64,000 nt of DNA from Meloidogyne chitwoodi (GCA_015183035.1 JACZZP010000004.1:248001-312000), one strand, 5' to 3'; counted from the stretch's first letter, positions 22,279 to 35,179 are shown. The notes: a model not told the origin generated them from the sequence alone. Program-made: numbers and translations.

Positions 22279-23871
22279 TATTGTGGTCAAAAATATTAAA
22301 AAAAAAGGACTAGAGGAGAATAGAAATTATCAAATTTAAAAAATGTATTTAAATTTTAAGCTAAAATTTAAAAAAAAATTGAAAAATTAAAAATTTAATT
22401 AAAAATTTTTTCAATTTATTCAAAGCAAAGCTTTGAATTGCAAAAATATTTACACGTCCGTGGAATAACTATAATACAATTTCGTGAATTAAGTAATAAT
22501 TTAATAAAAAACAATTGAAATAATTTATATTAAACAAATTAAATAATAAAAATAAAATAAAAAATAAATTTGCAATTTTGAATATCTCCTTTAATTGAGC
22601 CAGGCTTATCTAAGTTTTTTTGGAAAATAAAATAAATTTTAATTTTTAAAAAGATAAAATTAAAATTTATAAAAAGCTATACAAGAGGTTAAGCTTGTAA
22701 TAATTTTTAGTCATAGCATTAGCTTGACTTACAAAAATACAATAACTCGATTGGATCAAATTCAATGTAGCTTTAAAAAAATTAAAATATATGCAACTTA
22801 GTGAAATAAATAACAAATACGTTGCAACTTAGATCGTAATAATTCGAAAGAAAAACCTCGAAATTTCGGTTTTAGAAATCGAAATTTCGTCTCAGCCCTG
22901 TAATGTCTCAAGACAACAACCTGCGTTTTGATAAAGGTATATGATGAGGGAAAGAAAAAAGAAAGAAAAAAAATCAAAATTTAACAATAGAAATAACTCA
23001 CTTAAAAAATAAATTTCGAAATGCGCAATAAAAAATGAGGTAAAGATTTATGAATTTTACCAAAAATAGGTATAAAAAAAGGGAAAAAATCATTTTTTCC
23101 CTTCTTTTATTAAAAGACGCAAACAAATAAGGGAATAGAAAAGAAGAAATGTGTTGAAATAACTCTGACATAATAAATATATTAATTTTAATTGTTTATT
23201 TACTTTTTATCTAATATTATTGTAAATATTTTTATGGATAACAAAAGTAAATAAATAAAATAAAAATGAAAGAAAAAATAAAAAATAACCCCAAAATTAT
23301 TAAAAATTTTAAACATTTTGTTTGAAAAAAAACTTTTTTAGCCAGCATTGCTGGCTTACAAAAATATTCGTCATCAACTGAAGAGAAATAACACACGTTT
23401 TAAAATTAATTAAATAATAAATGCAATTAAATTTTAAAAATTAAATATTTTGAAAATCACAAATTATCAAATTTGAACAAATTAAATATTTTTAATTTAA
23501 CAGAAAAATAAAAAATAAATAAATTTTATAAAAATTTTAATTAAATACATTACTCCTCTAAAATATTTAGCAAAAAATTTTTTATTAAATTTTTAAAAAT
23601 AAAAAAACTTTTTTAACCAGCCTTGCTGGCCTACAAAAATATAATTGAATCTATAGGAGTTATAAGAACCAAAGTTTTTCAAATTAATCTAATAATATAT
23701 ATACAATTTAATTTAAAAATTAAATATTTTACAAATCAGGAAGTATTAAGAGAGTGAAAAAATTAAAAAAAAATTTTTTTTAATTTTATTAACTGATAAA
23801 TAGAATTTTTTAAACGCAGGATGATGAGAATTACTCAACTAATATAAAACAAATAAAATATAACCAGCAAA

Positions 23872-25359
23872 GGTATAGCGAAACTTGCGGACCGAACTTT
23901 GCGGACGCCCGCTAACGTTTACAAAAAAATTAGTTTATCAGCCTTTTCATAAGGCCAAAGGGTAAAATAATTTATTTAACAAGTTTGTAGCATTGTATTA
24001 ATTCTATATTTAAGTTTTGGATCAGAAATTTGAGTCCAGAAGCTTTGGTCCGGAAGTTTCGGCCTACCACAACGAACTCGATTTATAGATAAAACAAAAA
24101 ATAACAAAAAAGAAATAAAAATTTTAAAATTTTATTTTTCCGTAAAAAACACTGTATGGTTTATTTGTCGAGCAAAAAAATTAAATTATAAAATTAGTCA
24201 ATATAAGTTGACTTACAAAAATACAAGCCTTCGAAACAAAAAACAAGTTTTAAATAAATAAACAGTTAATAACATATAATTTAAAATTTCAAAAATTAAA
24301 TATTTTGCAAAAAAAAACAAAAGAACTCAACATTAAACAGAAAATTAATACAAAAATTTTACTTAATATAAAGTAATTTATTTTTCTTAAAGGTTTAAGC
24401 ATAATTAGCCAAGCATTTAGCCGGCTTACAAAAATAATTTGTGTCTATTGTCTTATGGAAGAATTTGAATAAATTTAATAATTAATTAAATGATATATAT
24501 ACTTTATATTTGAAATATTATATATGTTGCAATTCAAAAAATAAATTAGTTGAATAAAAATTAAAAAAAATAAATATAAATTTGAAAAAAATAGTCAAAA
24601 ATAAAATCGAAGTTCAGCTGACAAAAATTTTAAATAAAATCGAAGAGAACAAAAATACACAGCGCACGTGTGTTACGCTCACAAAATAAATATGTATATG
24701 GAAATAAGTGCTGTTATTATGAATGAATGAAACATTTAAACAACCAAAAATCCTCTCTACATTTTTGTTTTGCAACGAAAAAACTGGTTAAAATGGATTA
24801 AAAACCGCAAAAAATAAAAATCAATAATTCTTCAAAGTATTTGAAAAAATCAAAATACAAAAAAAAAACATTTTAAAAAATTGGGTTAAATTCCATAGAC
24901 ACAAAAATGAATAAAATAATTTCTTGCGAATAAATATTTTACCCTCCCATCTTAACGAGTACCAATAAAGTTAATATTTTTCAATTTTTAATAAAAATTT
25001 TGCTAGAAAATTTTTATTAAATTAAAAAAAAAACTTATAGCCAGCAATGCTGGCTTACAAAAATATACATAAGCTGCCTTGAATACAACACATAATTTGA
25101 AAAATTAATTAAATAATATATACAATTTAATTTGAAAAATTAAATATTTTGAAAATCACTAATTAAAAAGGCAGGCCAAACTTTTTGGACCGAATCTTTT
25201 GGACGCAAACTTCTGATCCAAAACTTGAATATATATATTATTTAATATTATGCCATAAAATAATTAAATAAATTATTTTACCAGTGAATACTTCGAAAAG
25301 GCAGATAAACTTTTTTTTGTTTGTAAACTTTTGTGGGCGTCCGCAAGTTTCGCTCTACC
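23872..25359. repeat. Pair of long inverted arms 1.1 kb apart
   Basis: The left arm begins GGTATAGCGAAACTTGCGGA; the right arm ends CCGCAAGTTTCGCTCTACC. Both contain GGACGC, AAACTTTTTGGACCG / GGTCCGGAAG-like and TTTTGGATCAG / CTGATCCAAAA blocks. The arms are about 190 bp each. No target duplication is visible. Three or more hairpin cassettes lie between the arms. It may be a large transposon that lost its coding region, or two separate ends. Confidence 0.6.
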
Positions 25360-27150
25360 ATTAAAAAGGGTGAGAAAGTTAATTTTTTTTAATTTAAGAA
25401 GATAATACAAAGAATTGAAAAAATATTGCAAAAAAAATTTTTTTTTTAATCGTTCGAGATTAAAAGATTTAAGCAGCAATAACTTTTTTTGACATGTAAA
25501 TTAATTGACAAAATGTCTGTTTTTTTTTAATTTTTAGCTTAGAATTAAGCTTACAAAAATATAATTTTGGAGCAAGAAAACACAAGCCGTAAAAATAAAT
25601 ACATTTAAAATTAATTATAATTAAAATATTTTATATTTATTAACAAATTTAATTTTATCATGAACATTGGTCATAGGGTTCAGCCTCGTCCCCGACATTT
25701 TTAGAGGTTTTCCCCGACCCGATCCCCGACATAATGCCCTCAACGATCCCCGTCCCATGACATTTCCACCCCAATAGGTGCACTCTAATTGGTCACATTA
25801 TTTATCTAAAGAGTTGTAAAAAATTAGCCAAACAAACAGTTGGCTTACAAAAATAGAGACAATTAAAGAAATACATACAGGACATGAAATTTGACAAATA
25901 ATTAAATTATATAAAAAATAAATTTTAAAAAATATTTATTTTGCAAAAAAAAATAAAAAATTTTTTTATAATTTTTCAAATTTAAAAATTATGCAAAAGT
26001 GTTGTTAAAAATAAAAAAATTTATTTAAATAATTTTTAAATTTTATTCTTTGCCTTTACCATTTAACAGTGAAAAACATTAAATTAGTCAACACATTGTG
26101 TTGGCTTTCAAAAATAAAAGAAACAAGAGAAGAAAAAATATGTTTTTCCAAACTTAATTAAATAATATAAATAATTTAATATTTCAAAAATTATATATTT
26201 TGCACAATCAAAAAAGTGAAAAATTAAAAAAAATTTATGCAAAAAAATGCAAAATTTTCTCAATTTGTCTATTAAATTTAACTCAAATAGGGGAGACAGA
26301 GAACTAAAATAATAACAACTTTTTCCTTTATTTAAATACACAAAAAATAATTGAAAAAAACAGGTTTTTTGATCAAAAAAAAATTATTTTTCTAGACACA
26401 CTTAAATAATTTTTATTTTTTAAAAATTATTTTTTCCTTAAAAATCTTTTTATTTTCTTTGAAAACATCCCCCAACAAATATTCTTTCTCTAAAAAATTT
26501 TAAAAATTATAATTGAAAAATATGCGCTCACGCGACCCTTTTTCCCAACAAAAAAATTAAATAAATACACAAAAAAAAAAAGGCAACAAAACAAGACCAT
26601 CCAGAAAAAAAATAAAAGACAAAATTAAAAAGACAAAATTGTTAAAAAATTGTGTAATTAAAAAATAAAATTATTAAAAAATTTCGATAATAATTATTAT
26701 TATTGAAATTTTTGACAAGTACATAATAATTAAATATTTTCTTCAAAAGTGAAACTATCAAAAAAATTTAAAAATAAAATAATTTAAAATATTTTAATAA
26801 ATATTTGGGAAAAAAAAATTAAAAAATTTTTTTTAATTAAAAATATTAGCCAGAGTGGCTTACAAAAATAATTTAAGAAAGAAAAGCAGGCACTCACACA
26901 ACAGTCTTAAAATTAATAAAATAATAATACAATTTAAATTAAAAAATTAAATATTTTGTATTTAAAGAAAAATAAAAAAATATCAAAAAAAGTGTAATTT
27001 AAAAAAAAAGTTTTTTTTAATTTAATTCAATTATTTAAAAAAAATCTCGGGATAACAAAAAATAATTTAAATATTTTAAATTAATTAAAAATATATATTA
27101 TTTAAATAAAATTGGGAAAAAAAATTTTTCAAGTCAAACCTAAAGAATAT

Positions 27151-27355
27151 TGTTGTAGTGGATTTACACTACTATAAAAGAACTATTGTTCTTACTATAA
27201 AAGGTTCACTTTGGTCTCCACTTTGTTCATTATTTATTGTCCTTAATTAAATATTGTCCCATTGCTATTCCCAAATATTCCCACTTCATCTTCATTGTTA
27301 TTTCCTTCGGATAAATATTATTTATAATTGTTTGTATATTTGTCAATATACAACA
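27151..27355. mobile_element. Solo LTR
   Basis: 205 bp from TGTTGTAGTGG to CAATATACAACA with a perfect 5-bp duplication AATAT (27146-27150, 27356-27360). Very close to the copy at 18173-18379. It is inside the hairpin array, immediately next to the cassette at 27364. Confidence 0.93.
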
Positions 27356-27887
27356 AATATATATTAGCCAAGCATTCGCTGGCTTACAAAAATACACGAC
27401 AGATTCAATAGAATACCGAGAAGCAAAATTTAAAATTATTTAAAATAATATATCCATTTTAATTTCAAAAATTAAATATTTTTGAAAATATTTGGAAAAA
27501 TTTTTTTTCAAATTAAAAGGCTTAGTTTTTTTAAAATTTTCTAATAAAAAAAATTATTTCAGATGTCAAAAAAAAATCAAAGAATCTATGTGAATAAAAA
27601 AATAATTTTAAATTTTAACACTTAATAATTAGCATTATTTACAAAAGTGTAAAATTAGCCAATCTATTGGCCTACAAAAATAGAATACGTCAAAATATAA
27701 GAAGTTAAGAAGCAATTTTTACATTTGATCAAATAATATATTATACAATTTAAATAGAAAAAAATAATATTTTGCAAATTAAAATAATTTTTAATTTTTC
27801 AAGTAAATAGGTGTAGTCCAATAAAATGTTAAAAAATATAATTAAGAGCCATTTTTCTATTTTTAATAATTATATGAGAAAAAATTT

Positions 27888-28559
27888 GGCACTATATGAA
27901 AGGAAGGCCACCATCCAATTTTTTCTATATTCTTAAAAAATGGGTAATTTTTATATGTCATTCGAAAGAGCTCGTCGAGCTGAGTCAAATGACATAAAAA
28001 CTAGTCCTCAGAAACAAATTTGGGCCGAGTTACAGGTCGCCGAAAATTGAAAAACCATAGGGTAGACCAAGCTCTTCTAAGTGATTACCGCGGCTGCTCC
28101 TAAATTATTTTCACTGAATTAATTATTTTGTTGTAATTATAGCTGTAGATTAACGCATGTACCAAAAAGCCAACGAGAGATGGGCGCCCAAACGAAGAAG
28201 TCATAAAACACTCCCAATAGGTCCAAGTTTGGCGTGCTTCAAGCAACTTCGATCTTTCATAACTTTGTTCATAATCGTTCAATCAAACTGATTTTGGTTT
28301 CATTCGATAGGTCTTGAAGAGCTCTTTCGGATGAGCTATCATACTCATTTTCGAATTTTTCAGCCCAAAAATGAGCTTACTCCACCCTATGGTTTTTCAA
28401 TTTTCGGGGACCTGTGACTCGGCCCAAAGTTGTTTCCGAGGACTAGTTTTTATGTCATTTGACTCAGCTCGACGAGCTCTTTCGAATGACATATAAAAAT
28501 TACCCATTTTTTAAGAATATAGAAAAAATTGGATGGTGGCCTTCCTTTCATATAGAGTC
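27888..28559. mobile_element. Fold-back element with 8-bp target duplication
   Basis: 672 bp with arms of about 175 bp (CTATATGAAAGGAAGGCCAC... inverted at the right end), flanked by AAAAATTT (27880-27887, 28560-28567). The centre has the ACACTCCCAATAGGTCC repeat and, at about 28085-28100, ATTACCGCGGCTGCT, a string also found in small-subunit rRNA. Confidence 0.9.
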
Positions 28560-30758
28560 AAAAATTTAAAATTGTATAGCTAAGCATTTTGCTAGCTTAC
28601 AAAAATATATTCTAGAACCTGGGGAATTCGAAACATAGGTACATTTTAAAAATTTAGTTAAATTATACAGTTTAATTTTAAAAAATAAATATTTTTCAAA
28701 AATTAAGGAACACAAAAAGTGAACAAACACTGATAAAATTTACTTAAAAAAATGCTACAAAATTAAAAAAAAAAATATTTAAAGTTTAAGCAAAATTAGC
28801 CAAGCATTTGCTGGCTTACAAAAATACAACTAGGGATAAATTACAATTATTAACATTTTAATTTTAATAAAATTTATATCTATTTTATGTTTAGAAATTA
28901 TATATTTTTTAATTCAAGAATAAATTTATTTGTATAAATATATTAAAAAAAAATAAAAATTTAATAAAAATATGACAGAAATACACAAAGTCGTTAAAAT
29001 AATGTCCAAATTACTGACAAAAATTTAAAATAAAAATTTAAAAAAGAAATAAATTAAAATTCACACATTTTTAAAAATTATGCAAAAATTAAAAATAATT
29101 AGCCAATAAATTCAAAAATTAATAAAAATCAATAAAATTAAAAAAAATAAAATTTTAAAAATTTACTCTGAAACAAAATTTAACGCATTTAAAGCTTTTA
29201 AAAAATAAAAATGTGAACAAATAAATTTATTAACAAACAAATAAAACTCTAAATTAAAAAATTTTTTTTTAATTTTCTGTAAATTCGAATGAATTTTTTA
29301 GAATTCGAACTAATTGATAACAAGATTATATATCAAAAAAAAAAATATCGGCCAGATATTAATTATTAATTATTGTCTCAAATGCTTTTTTCCAGTAACG
29401 AATAAATGCTGAAAAAACAAATTTTTTCAAAAATTAATCGGTACTGTAATAAAAGACTACAGTAATTAAATAATTTGACCAACTTAGAGATTAGATTGAT
29501 TCTAGTAGCTCTTTTTAATTTTCAGTGAACAATAATTATACATAACTTTATAGAGAGGATGGCATATCTATTATTCTTAGTAGGATAAATTAAAAAATAC
29601 GATACTCTGCCAAAATACGATAAAATAAAATATAGGTAAGTAATATTTTTACAAATATGAATTAATTTAAATTTAATAATATTCATTTTTTTGTTATTTT
29701 ATTAAAATTTTAGCCAACAAAGCATGTGTTGGCTTACAAAAATAATTACACGGATACTAATGAACAATTCAGAAATGATACAAATTTAAAAATTAATTAA
29801 ATTTTAAATTTCAAAAATTAAATATTTTGTAAATAAAAGTGGACAAAAATTAAATTTAAAAAAAAATTTTTTTTTAATTATAACAGACAGAAAAATAAAA
29901 AAAAAATTTTTTACTATAAAAATCAAATTTTTCAGTCAATAAATTAAATAATTGATTGAGTTTTTAATTAAGAGTAAAAAAGGAATATTAAAAATTATGA
30001 ATATATTATCTCAAAAAATTAAATAAAATACCCAAATATTTAATTAATAAATAAATAATTAAAAAAAAATTTTTTAAACTCAATTGCCTTTCTCAAATTT
30101 ATCAAAAATAGAAAATAAAAAAATCTTAAATAAAATTTAAAGTTTCGGACGAATGTCATATCATTCGAAAGAGCTTGAAAAGCTGAATCGAACAAGCTAA
30201 GAAAGAGTAACATTTTTCGAGTAAAATTCGAAATAAAATTTTTTGAATATTTTAAAATTTAGTGGAAAAAGTATCACAGTGTTTTGTTTTTTCTGTAGCT
30301 TTACAAACGAGAATAATAAATTTTAACCTTTTTTAGAGAAAGTATAATCTCTTTAGAAAAAAGGTTAAAAAACACAAAAAAGTCTAAAATTAGCCAAGCA
30401 TTGCTGGCTTACAAAAATATGACCGAGTACCCTTAAAAAAATTAAATTAGAAAGATTAATTTAATAATAATATCTCACAAATATTTCAAAAATTAAATAT
30501 TATGCAAAATAAAATAAAAATTTGTTATTTATGTAGAAAAGTTGAAACCTTTAGGTATTCCCTGTTAATACCACAAATATAAAAATTTTAAAACACGACA
30601 CACAAGTATATCGGAATAAAAAATATAAAATTGATTTTTTAAAATTTTAACCGAAATTTCTCAAATAAAAATTAGAATTTTATTTAAAAATTAAGAAATT
30701 AGTTTTCACGTTATTAACAACTAAACACCAATAATTTACCCTTACCCATTAAATTTAC

Positions 30759-30999
30759 TAATTAAATTATAATAAAAAACCCACAAATTGCCAACAGGTT
30801 CCCAATCCTTGATTTTCGGCTTCCAACCGACCCCACCACTACTTGCGATATGCAGATTTGTTGAAAATCCTCCCCCACCACTTGGGCGAGAATTAGAGTT
30901 GTTACCAGAAGAAGAACTTCCTTTGTTGTTATTTCCGCTAAAACTAACGTTTTTGGTTGAAAAACCGCCGCCTCCACTATTTTCTGAAATTTAAAAAAT
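30759..30999 (-). CDS. Glycine/serine-rich alternative 5' exon, probably of the innexin
   Basis: After a TTTCAG acceptor the exon reads NSGGGGFSTKNVSFSG, a Ser/Asn/Gly run, then SSGGVGWKPKIKDWEPVGNL, and stops at a GTGGGT donor with two bases over. That phase fits the innexin exon at 20295, giving ...VGNL then NKMIGV, as with the MFNRKQQ exon. Its own first base pair fits the exon at about 33330-33446. It could instead belong to a separate gene. Confidence 0.55.
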
Positions 31000-31919
31000 T
31001 TGTAAAAATTAAAAAAAAATAAAAAATTTTTTTTTAATTTAAAGAGAACCGTTTAAGCGAAGTATTCGTGAAATATCTTTAAATTTGTTCAAAAATAAAT
31101 GTTAATAAAAAATAAATCTGTGAAAGCATTTTATGACTAAAAAAAGTAAAAAATGGAAAAAATATTTTTGAAAATAATTGAAATTTATTTTTTGTAAATT
31201 GGGGGACAATAATAAATTATTCTTTTAAAGAGATTTTAAAAGTTTAAAAAATTAGCCAACAGAAAATGGTGGCTTACAAAAATAAAATCAATCAAGGAAA
31301 AAATAACCATTTAAACAGATTAATCAAATAAAATATAAAATAATATTTCAAAAATTAACTATTTTGCAACAAAAGAGCACAAAAAAAGATAAATTTTATT
31401 AAAAAAAAAAAAAATTTTATAAAATCTTTAAGAAATTTATACTTTTAAAAAGTTTCAGAAAAATTAGCCTAGCATTTTTGCTGGCCTACAAAAATAAAAG
31501 ATGAAAGAAACAGCAATTACTGAGAAAATTAATTAAAAAATATGTACATCTTATATTTGAAATATTATATACTGTTGTAATTCAAAAATTGGTAATTTAA
31601 AAATTTGTGAAATAAAATTTATTTTATACAAAAGATGCTTAAAATTAGCCAAATATGTGTCTTACAAAAATAATTAACAAAAGACAAGAAAATTGTTTTT
31701 AAAAAGTTGCAAAAATTCTGCATTTTAAGAGAAAAATAATATAATATAGGAATTTTATTAGGCAAAATAGTTGACCTTTTGTGAAGCAAATATAAATAAA
31801 ATAATTTTAGTATTCAAAAAAAATTAAAAAAAAAAATTTTTTTAATTAAAAAATGTGGACTTAAAGAATTTTTGAAAAAAAAAAGAAAAGTAGCCACGGC
31901 GACCCAAAATAATAAAATA

Positions 31920-32130
31920 AAGTCAAATGTTTGCAAAATTTGTGGCTTTTATAGGATCGATGCGAGGAAGAAAACAATGTGAAAAAGAGAGAGAAAAAAG
32001 CTTTCTGAGAAATGGCCACACTTCAAAGAGAGTATATGCGCAGAATTATTCTTCTTTTTCTCTCTCTTTTCTCTGCACTCACTCACCCCTTTACACTCTG
32101 CCGGCCACTGGCTATTGTGAGTTATTTATT
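31920..32130. promoter_or_regulatory. GA/CT-rich region in innexin 5' intron
   Basis: GAAAAAGAGAGAGAAAAAAG and, 50 bp on, CTTTTTCTCTCTCTTTTC form an inverted pair, followed by CTGCACTCACTCACCCC. A similar CT-rich tract occurs at 33780-33990. It may be regulatory, but no known motif is asserted. The 101-codon open frame over it has no protein-like composition. Confidence 0.35.
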
Positions 32131-32865
32131 GTCGTGAAAAAAGAAAAAAAGAAGAGAAAAAAAATAAATTTAAGGCTTCACGAAAACAAAAAATACATTT
32201 TTTGGACACTAAAAGGAATTAAATATGACTAAAATTGAATAGAATTATAAAGGCAAAAAAGTATATATACAAAAAATGATGAAATCACGTGTTTCAAAAA
32301 TCTTTTTTCGTATAAAAAACAAATTTTTGACAAAATATACCTAAATATCTAAAGAAAATTATATGGAAATTTTAAATTTAGGGGGGAGTGGAGAAAATAA
32401 ATTAGCGGATTGATATAAATATTTTTAACAAAACTTTAATTTTTTAGGACATTTTACTAATTTGCATATTTCTAATGTGTTTTTAACTTTAATTTTTTTT
32501 TAAAAAGTTGATTTATTTTTCTAATTTATTCTTTCTAATTCTTAATGCTTTTTGTCTGTTTTTTTACTTTCTTATCCCAAAATAGAACACTGACCTTAAA
32601 AAATAATCAAATAATTTTGTTTTTACTATTTTTAAAGTGTGTGGGCTGTATATAATTTATTTTCTTCTTTTATAAACTTTGGTCTTTAATAAAGCCATTT
32701 GAATTCTCAAGGAAAGAAAAAAGATGTGCCAGATTTTAGTTAAAAATTGTATTAAAAGTTAGAGACATTTAAAAGCATAGGCTTAGAGATTTGGCTTTCT
32801 GGGCTCTAATTTTCGAATTTATTTTTTAATGAAATTATTAAAAATTATTTTATTAGTTAAAGCAA

Positions 32866-33196
32866 AAAGCTTAACTTCCAAAAAATAATTCAAGCAACAA
32901 CAATAATATAAAATAGAATAAAATATAAAACATGTACTAAAATATAAATAAAAAATTATATATTAATCAGTCCAATTTTTTAGGAAAACTTAAAAAATTT
33001 TAATGACCTTTTTAAACAAAATTAGCAGAAAAATGTATAAAAGACCCTACATGAAAATTTTCTAATTCTAAAATAATATAATTAAGCAAAATGCTTAACT
33101 TCCAAAAATAATGCAACACGCAACGAAGAAACCAAAATAGTACAAAATATAATAACATATTAAAAAACATAAATAAAAAATTATATATTAGTCAGC
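32866..33196 (-). other. Two tandem hairpin cassettes (GGAAG variant)
   Basis: About 32868-32890 and 33083-33106 read AAGCAAAAAGCTTAACTTCC and AAGCAAAATGCTTAACTTCC on the + strand, then AAAAATA. Each is followed by a different 45-50 nt segment, then the shared block AATAAAAAATTATATATTA and GTCAG or ATCAG. Confidence 0.65.
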
Positions 33197-33329
33197 TCAA
33201 AAATTAAAAAAAAATAATTTTAATATTTAATTTTAACCAAATTAAATCTAGGTAAAACCCTAAACTAAATATTCACAAAATTTAAAGACTATTACTTAAA
33301 TCAAATTTAATTAAAAAAGACCAACTTGT

Positions 33330-33446
33330 ATAAGTTTTTCCTTTGCTTCCTCCACCAGTATTTCCACTACTAAATCCGCCTGTTCCAAAAGCGTTGTTAG
33401 CAAAACTATCAAAACTGTCGACTGTATCGTCGCCCCATCCTCCCAT
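33330..33446 (-). CDS. Glycine-rich first exon, probable distal start of the innexin
   Basis: ATG at about 33444-33446 opens MGGWGDDTVDSFDSFANN, then FGTGGFSSGNTGGGSKGKTY. If it splices after ACA A (donor GTTGGT, weak), the phase fits the glycine-rich exon at 30999. The resulting N-terminus would be long, disordered and Gly/Ser-rich. Association with the innexin rests only on phase, strand and lack of any other host gene. Confidence 0.5.
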
Positions 33447-33764
33447 GTTGCATTTGCAATAAAATAATTAAAATATTAAAAGATACTGAAAAAGTTAAAT
33501 TTTAAATTAAAAGAAAAAAGATTTTTAGGCACGGATGAAATAAAAACGCGATAAAAAATAAAGTTTATTTTAAGAAAAAAATTTTTTTAATAGGAAAAAA
33601 TTAAAAATAGAAAAATTAAGAAGAATTAAAAAGAAATCTTCAATATTTCTAGAGATCGATGCAAATAAACACAAATTAAAATACTCTCTTCGGTCGCTAA
33701 GAGAACGAATATATTTATTTAAAAAAGAAAAAATTGTGGAAATAGGCTTGCGCCCTCTGTCCAT

Positions 33765-34000
33765 TTCACAATAGCCACAGAGTTGACCACACTTTTCTCT
33801 TCTCTAAGGAGTAGAAATGTCGCGGAAAAATAAATAGTTGGGAAGAAAAGAAGCTTTTATACAATGCGCATATAAACAACTCCAAGCAATGAAGAAATGG
33901 GGAAGAGAGAATATAAAATTCTAGCTTGCCCTTTTCTTCTCTTTTTCTCTGTCGTTTGTTCACTCTTTTTTCCCTCTTTCTTTTAATTTAAATTTTCTGA
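33765..34000 (-). promoter_or_regulatory. CT-rich stretch upstream of the glycine-rich first exon
   Basis: Runs such as CTTTTCTTCTCTTTTTCTCT sit about 500 bp upstream of the ATG near 33446. This resembles the pyrimidine-rich regions upstream of some nematode genes. Promoter role is inferred. Confidence 0.3.
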
Positions 34001-34139
34001 ATAATATGTGGCAGAAAAGAAGATAGAATTTCTAGGCCAGATCTACTCAAAATATATTTTTTAATATGTAGAGTTTTTAGGATATTTTAGTTTTATCTCA
34101 TTCAATGTTCCGCAATGGAAAAAAAAAACGTTCGCGGAG

Positions 34140-34640
34140 AAAAGTTTTTTAAATTTAGTCAAAATCAATGATTTGACTTACAAAAATACTTAACAAAAAA
34201 CAACAGGACGAAATTGTATTTAAACAAGTGTACACATATAACAAAATAATAAAAAATAGTATATGATGTTATTTACTTTATGATTTTTGATTCTCAGGGC
34301 CTCTGACCAGAATTGTGCGCGTTTGAAGATTTTTTATAAAATCATTTCAAATCGAAAGGATCGATCTTTCCAATGTATTATATTGCCAATATGAAATGTG
34401 GTCCGTATTAGAACGGGGAAATCTGAATAAAAAAAAAGGGTTGGAGACTAAAGAAATTAAAAAAGAGGTAGCGAGGCTGTTTATTATTTTAGTGGTAAAA
34501 TTAAATTACAACGTATTCATTTATTATTATTATTTTGGTTTTATACTTTAATGTTTTCTAATAATCGATTGATTAATCTCATGTATTTCTTAATATTTTT
34601 GTAAGTCAAAGCATCGCTTTTGACTAACTTTTATGATTAA
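34140..34640. other. Two facing hairpins
   Basis: About 34158-34188 on the - strand (GTCAAAATCAATGATTTGAC then TTACAAAAATA) and about 34590-34622 on the + strand (TATTTTTGTAAGTCAAAGC, loop, GCTTTTGACTAA). Same family, different stems. The rest of 34000-35180 is AT-rich with an A-tract at about 34725-34740. Confidence 0.55.
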
Positions 34641-35179
34641 TTCAAAAATTTTGTAAAAATAAAAGAAATTTTAAAATTTTATTATTAAAAAGACCAATTT
34701 TAGAGCAAATACGTATTCGCAGAAAAAAAAAAAAAAAAATAATAATGATCGATTTTTACATTTAAAAAATAACAAAATAATATGGCAGTTGATGTGCTAT
34801 AAATGGCCTTGGACTGATAGATTTTTATATTATATTCGTTTCCCTTTATATAGTTAAAAATGATTTATAGGAAAACGAACACATTTTTGTGTAAAAAGAT
34901 GTAGAGTGAGAAGGCCATTTAATCGCGAATTAATTAAAAGAAACGTTAAATAATTAATTAGATTTTAATAAATTTTTAAATAAATTAGAGCGATTTTTAT
35001 GATAACAAATTTTGTTGCGAAAATAAAAAGTTGTACAAAATTAGGAAAATTAGTTATCTAAAACAAGTTTTTTTTACTTTTAATTTTAAAATCTCAAAGT
35101 TCAAAGAAAACAAGTGTATTTATATACTTATCTATGTGAAAAATTAATTAGAAACAAGAAAATATTTGAAAGGATTTAA

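Larger units (their letters stand above)
22430..31700 (-). other. Array of about 22 hairpin cassettes in the 5' introns of the innexin
   Basis: On the - strand each unit reads: AT block (ATATTTAATTTTT and TTATTTAATTAATTTT), then about 31-35 nt unique to that copy, then TATTTTTGTAAG, a hairpin, and CTAATTTT. Hairpins (+ coordinates) start near 22430, 22708, 23339, 23614, 24194, 24403, 25038, 25535, 25823, 26083, 26846, 27364, 27654, 28577, 28796, 29710, 30390, 31252, 31463 and 31644. Stems include GCCAGC/GCTGGC, GTCAAC/TTGAC, GCTTA/TAAGC and GCCA/TGGC, so the sequence varies but pairing is kept. Almost all share one orientation, that of the innexin gene. No transposon ends or target duplications were recognised. 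Function unknown: candidates are small structured RNA genes or a repeat whose fold is selected. Confidence 0.75.

Noticed and set aside
23872..25359. Complete transposon between the two inverted arms
   Set aside because: Arms are clear but no target duplication or coding sequence was found, so it is listed only as an inverted-arm pair.
30788..30994. Proline-rich open frame on the + strand
   Set aside because: It is the antisense shadow of the glycine-rich exon at 30759-30999.
22430..31700. Hairpin cassettes as a CRISPR array
   Set aside because: Repeat-unique-repeat layout is superficially similar, but spacing is irregular (100-900 bp), stems vary, the DNA is eukaryotic and no cas genes exist.
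22430..31700. Hairpin cassettes as further SL RNA genes
   Set aside because: TTTTTGTAAG could be read as a splice donor and TAATTTT as an Sm site, but half the copies have GGAAG (no GT), there is no leader starting GG, and the second and third SL hairpins are missing.
31927..32232. 101-codon open frame on the + strand
   Set aside because: It runs through GA- and CT-rich tracts in an innexin intron, with no domain, no good start context and low-complexity sequence.
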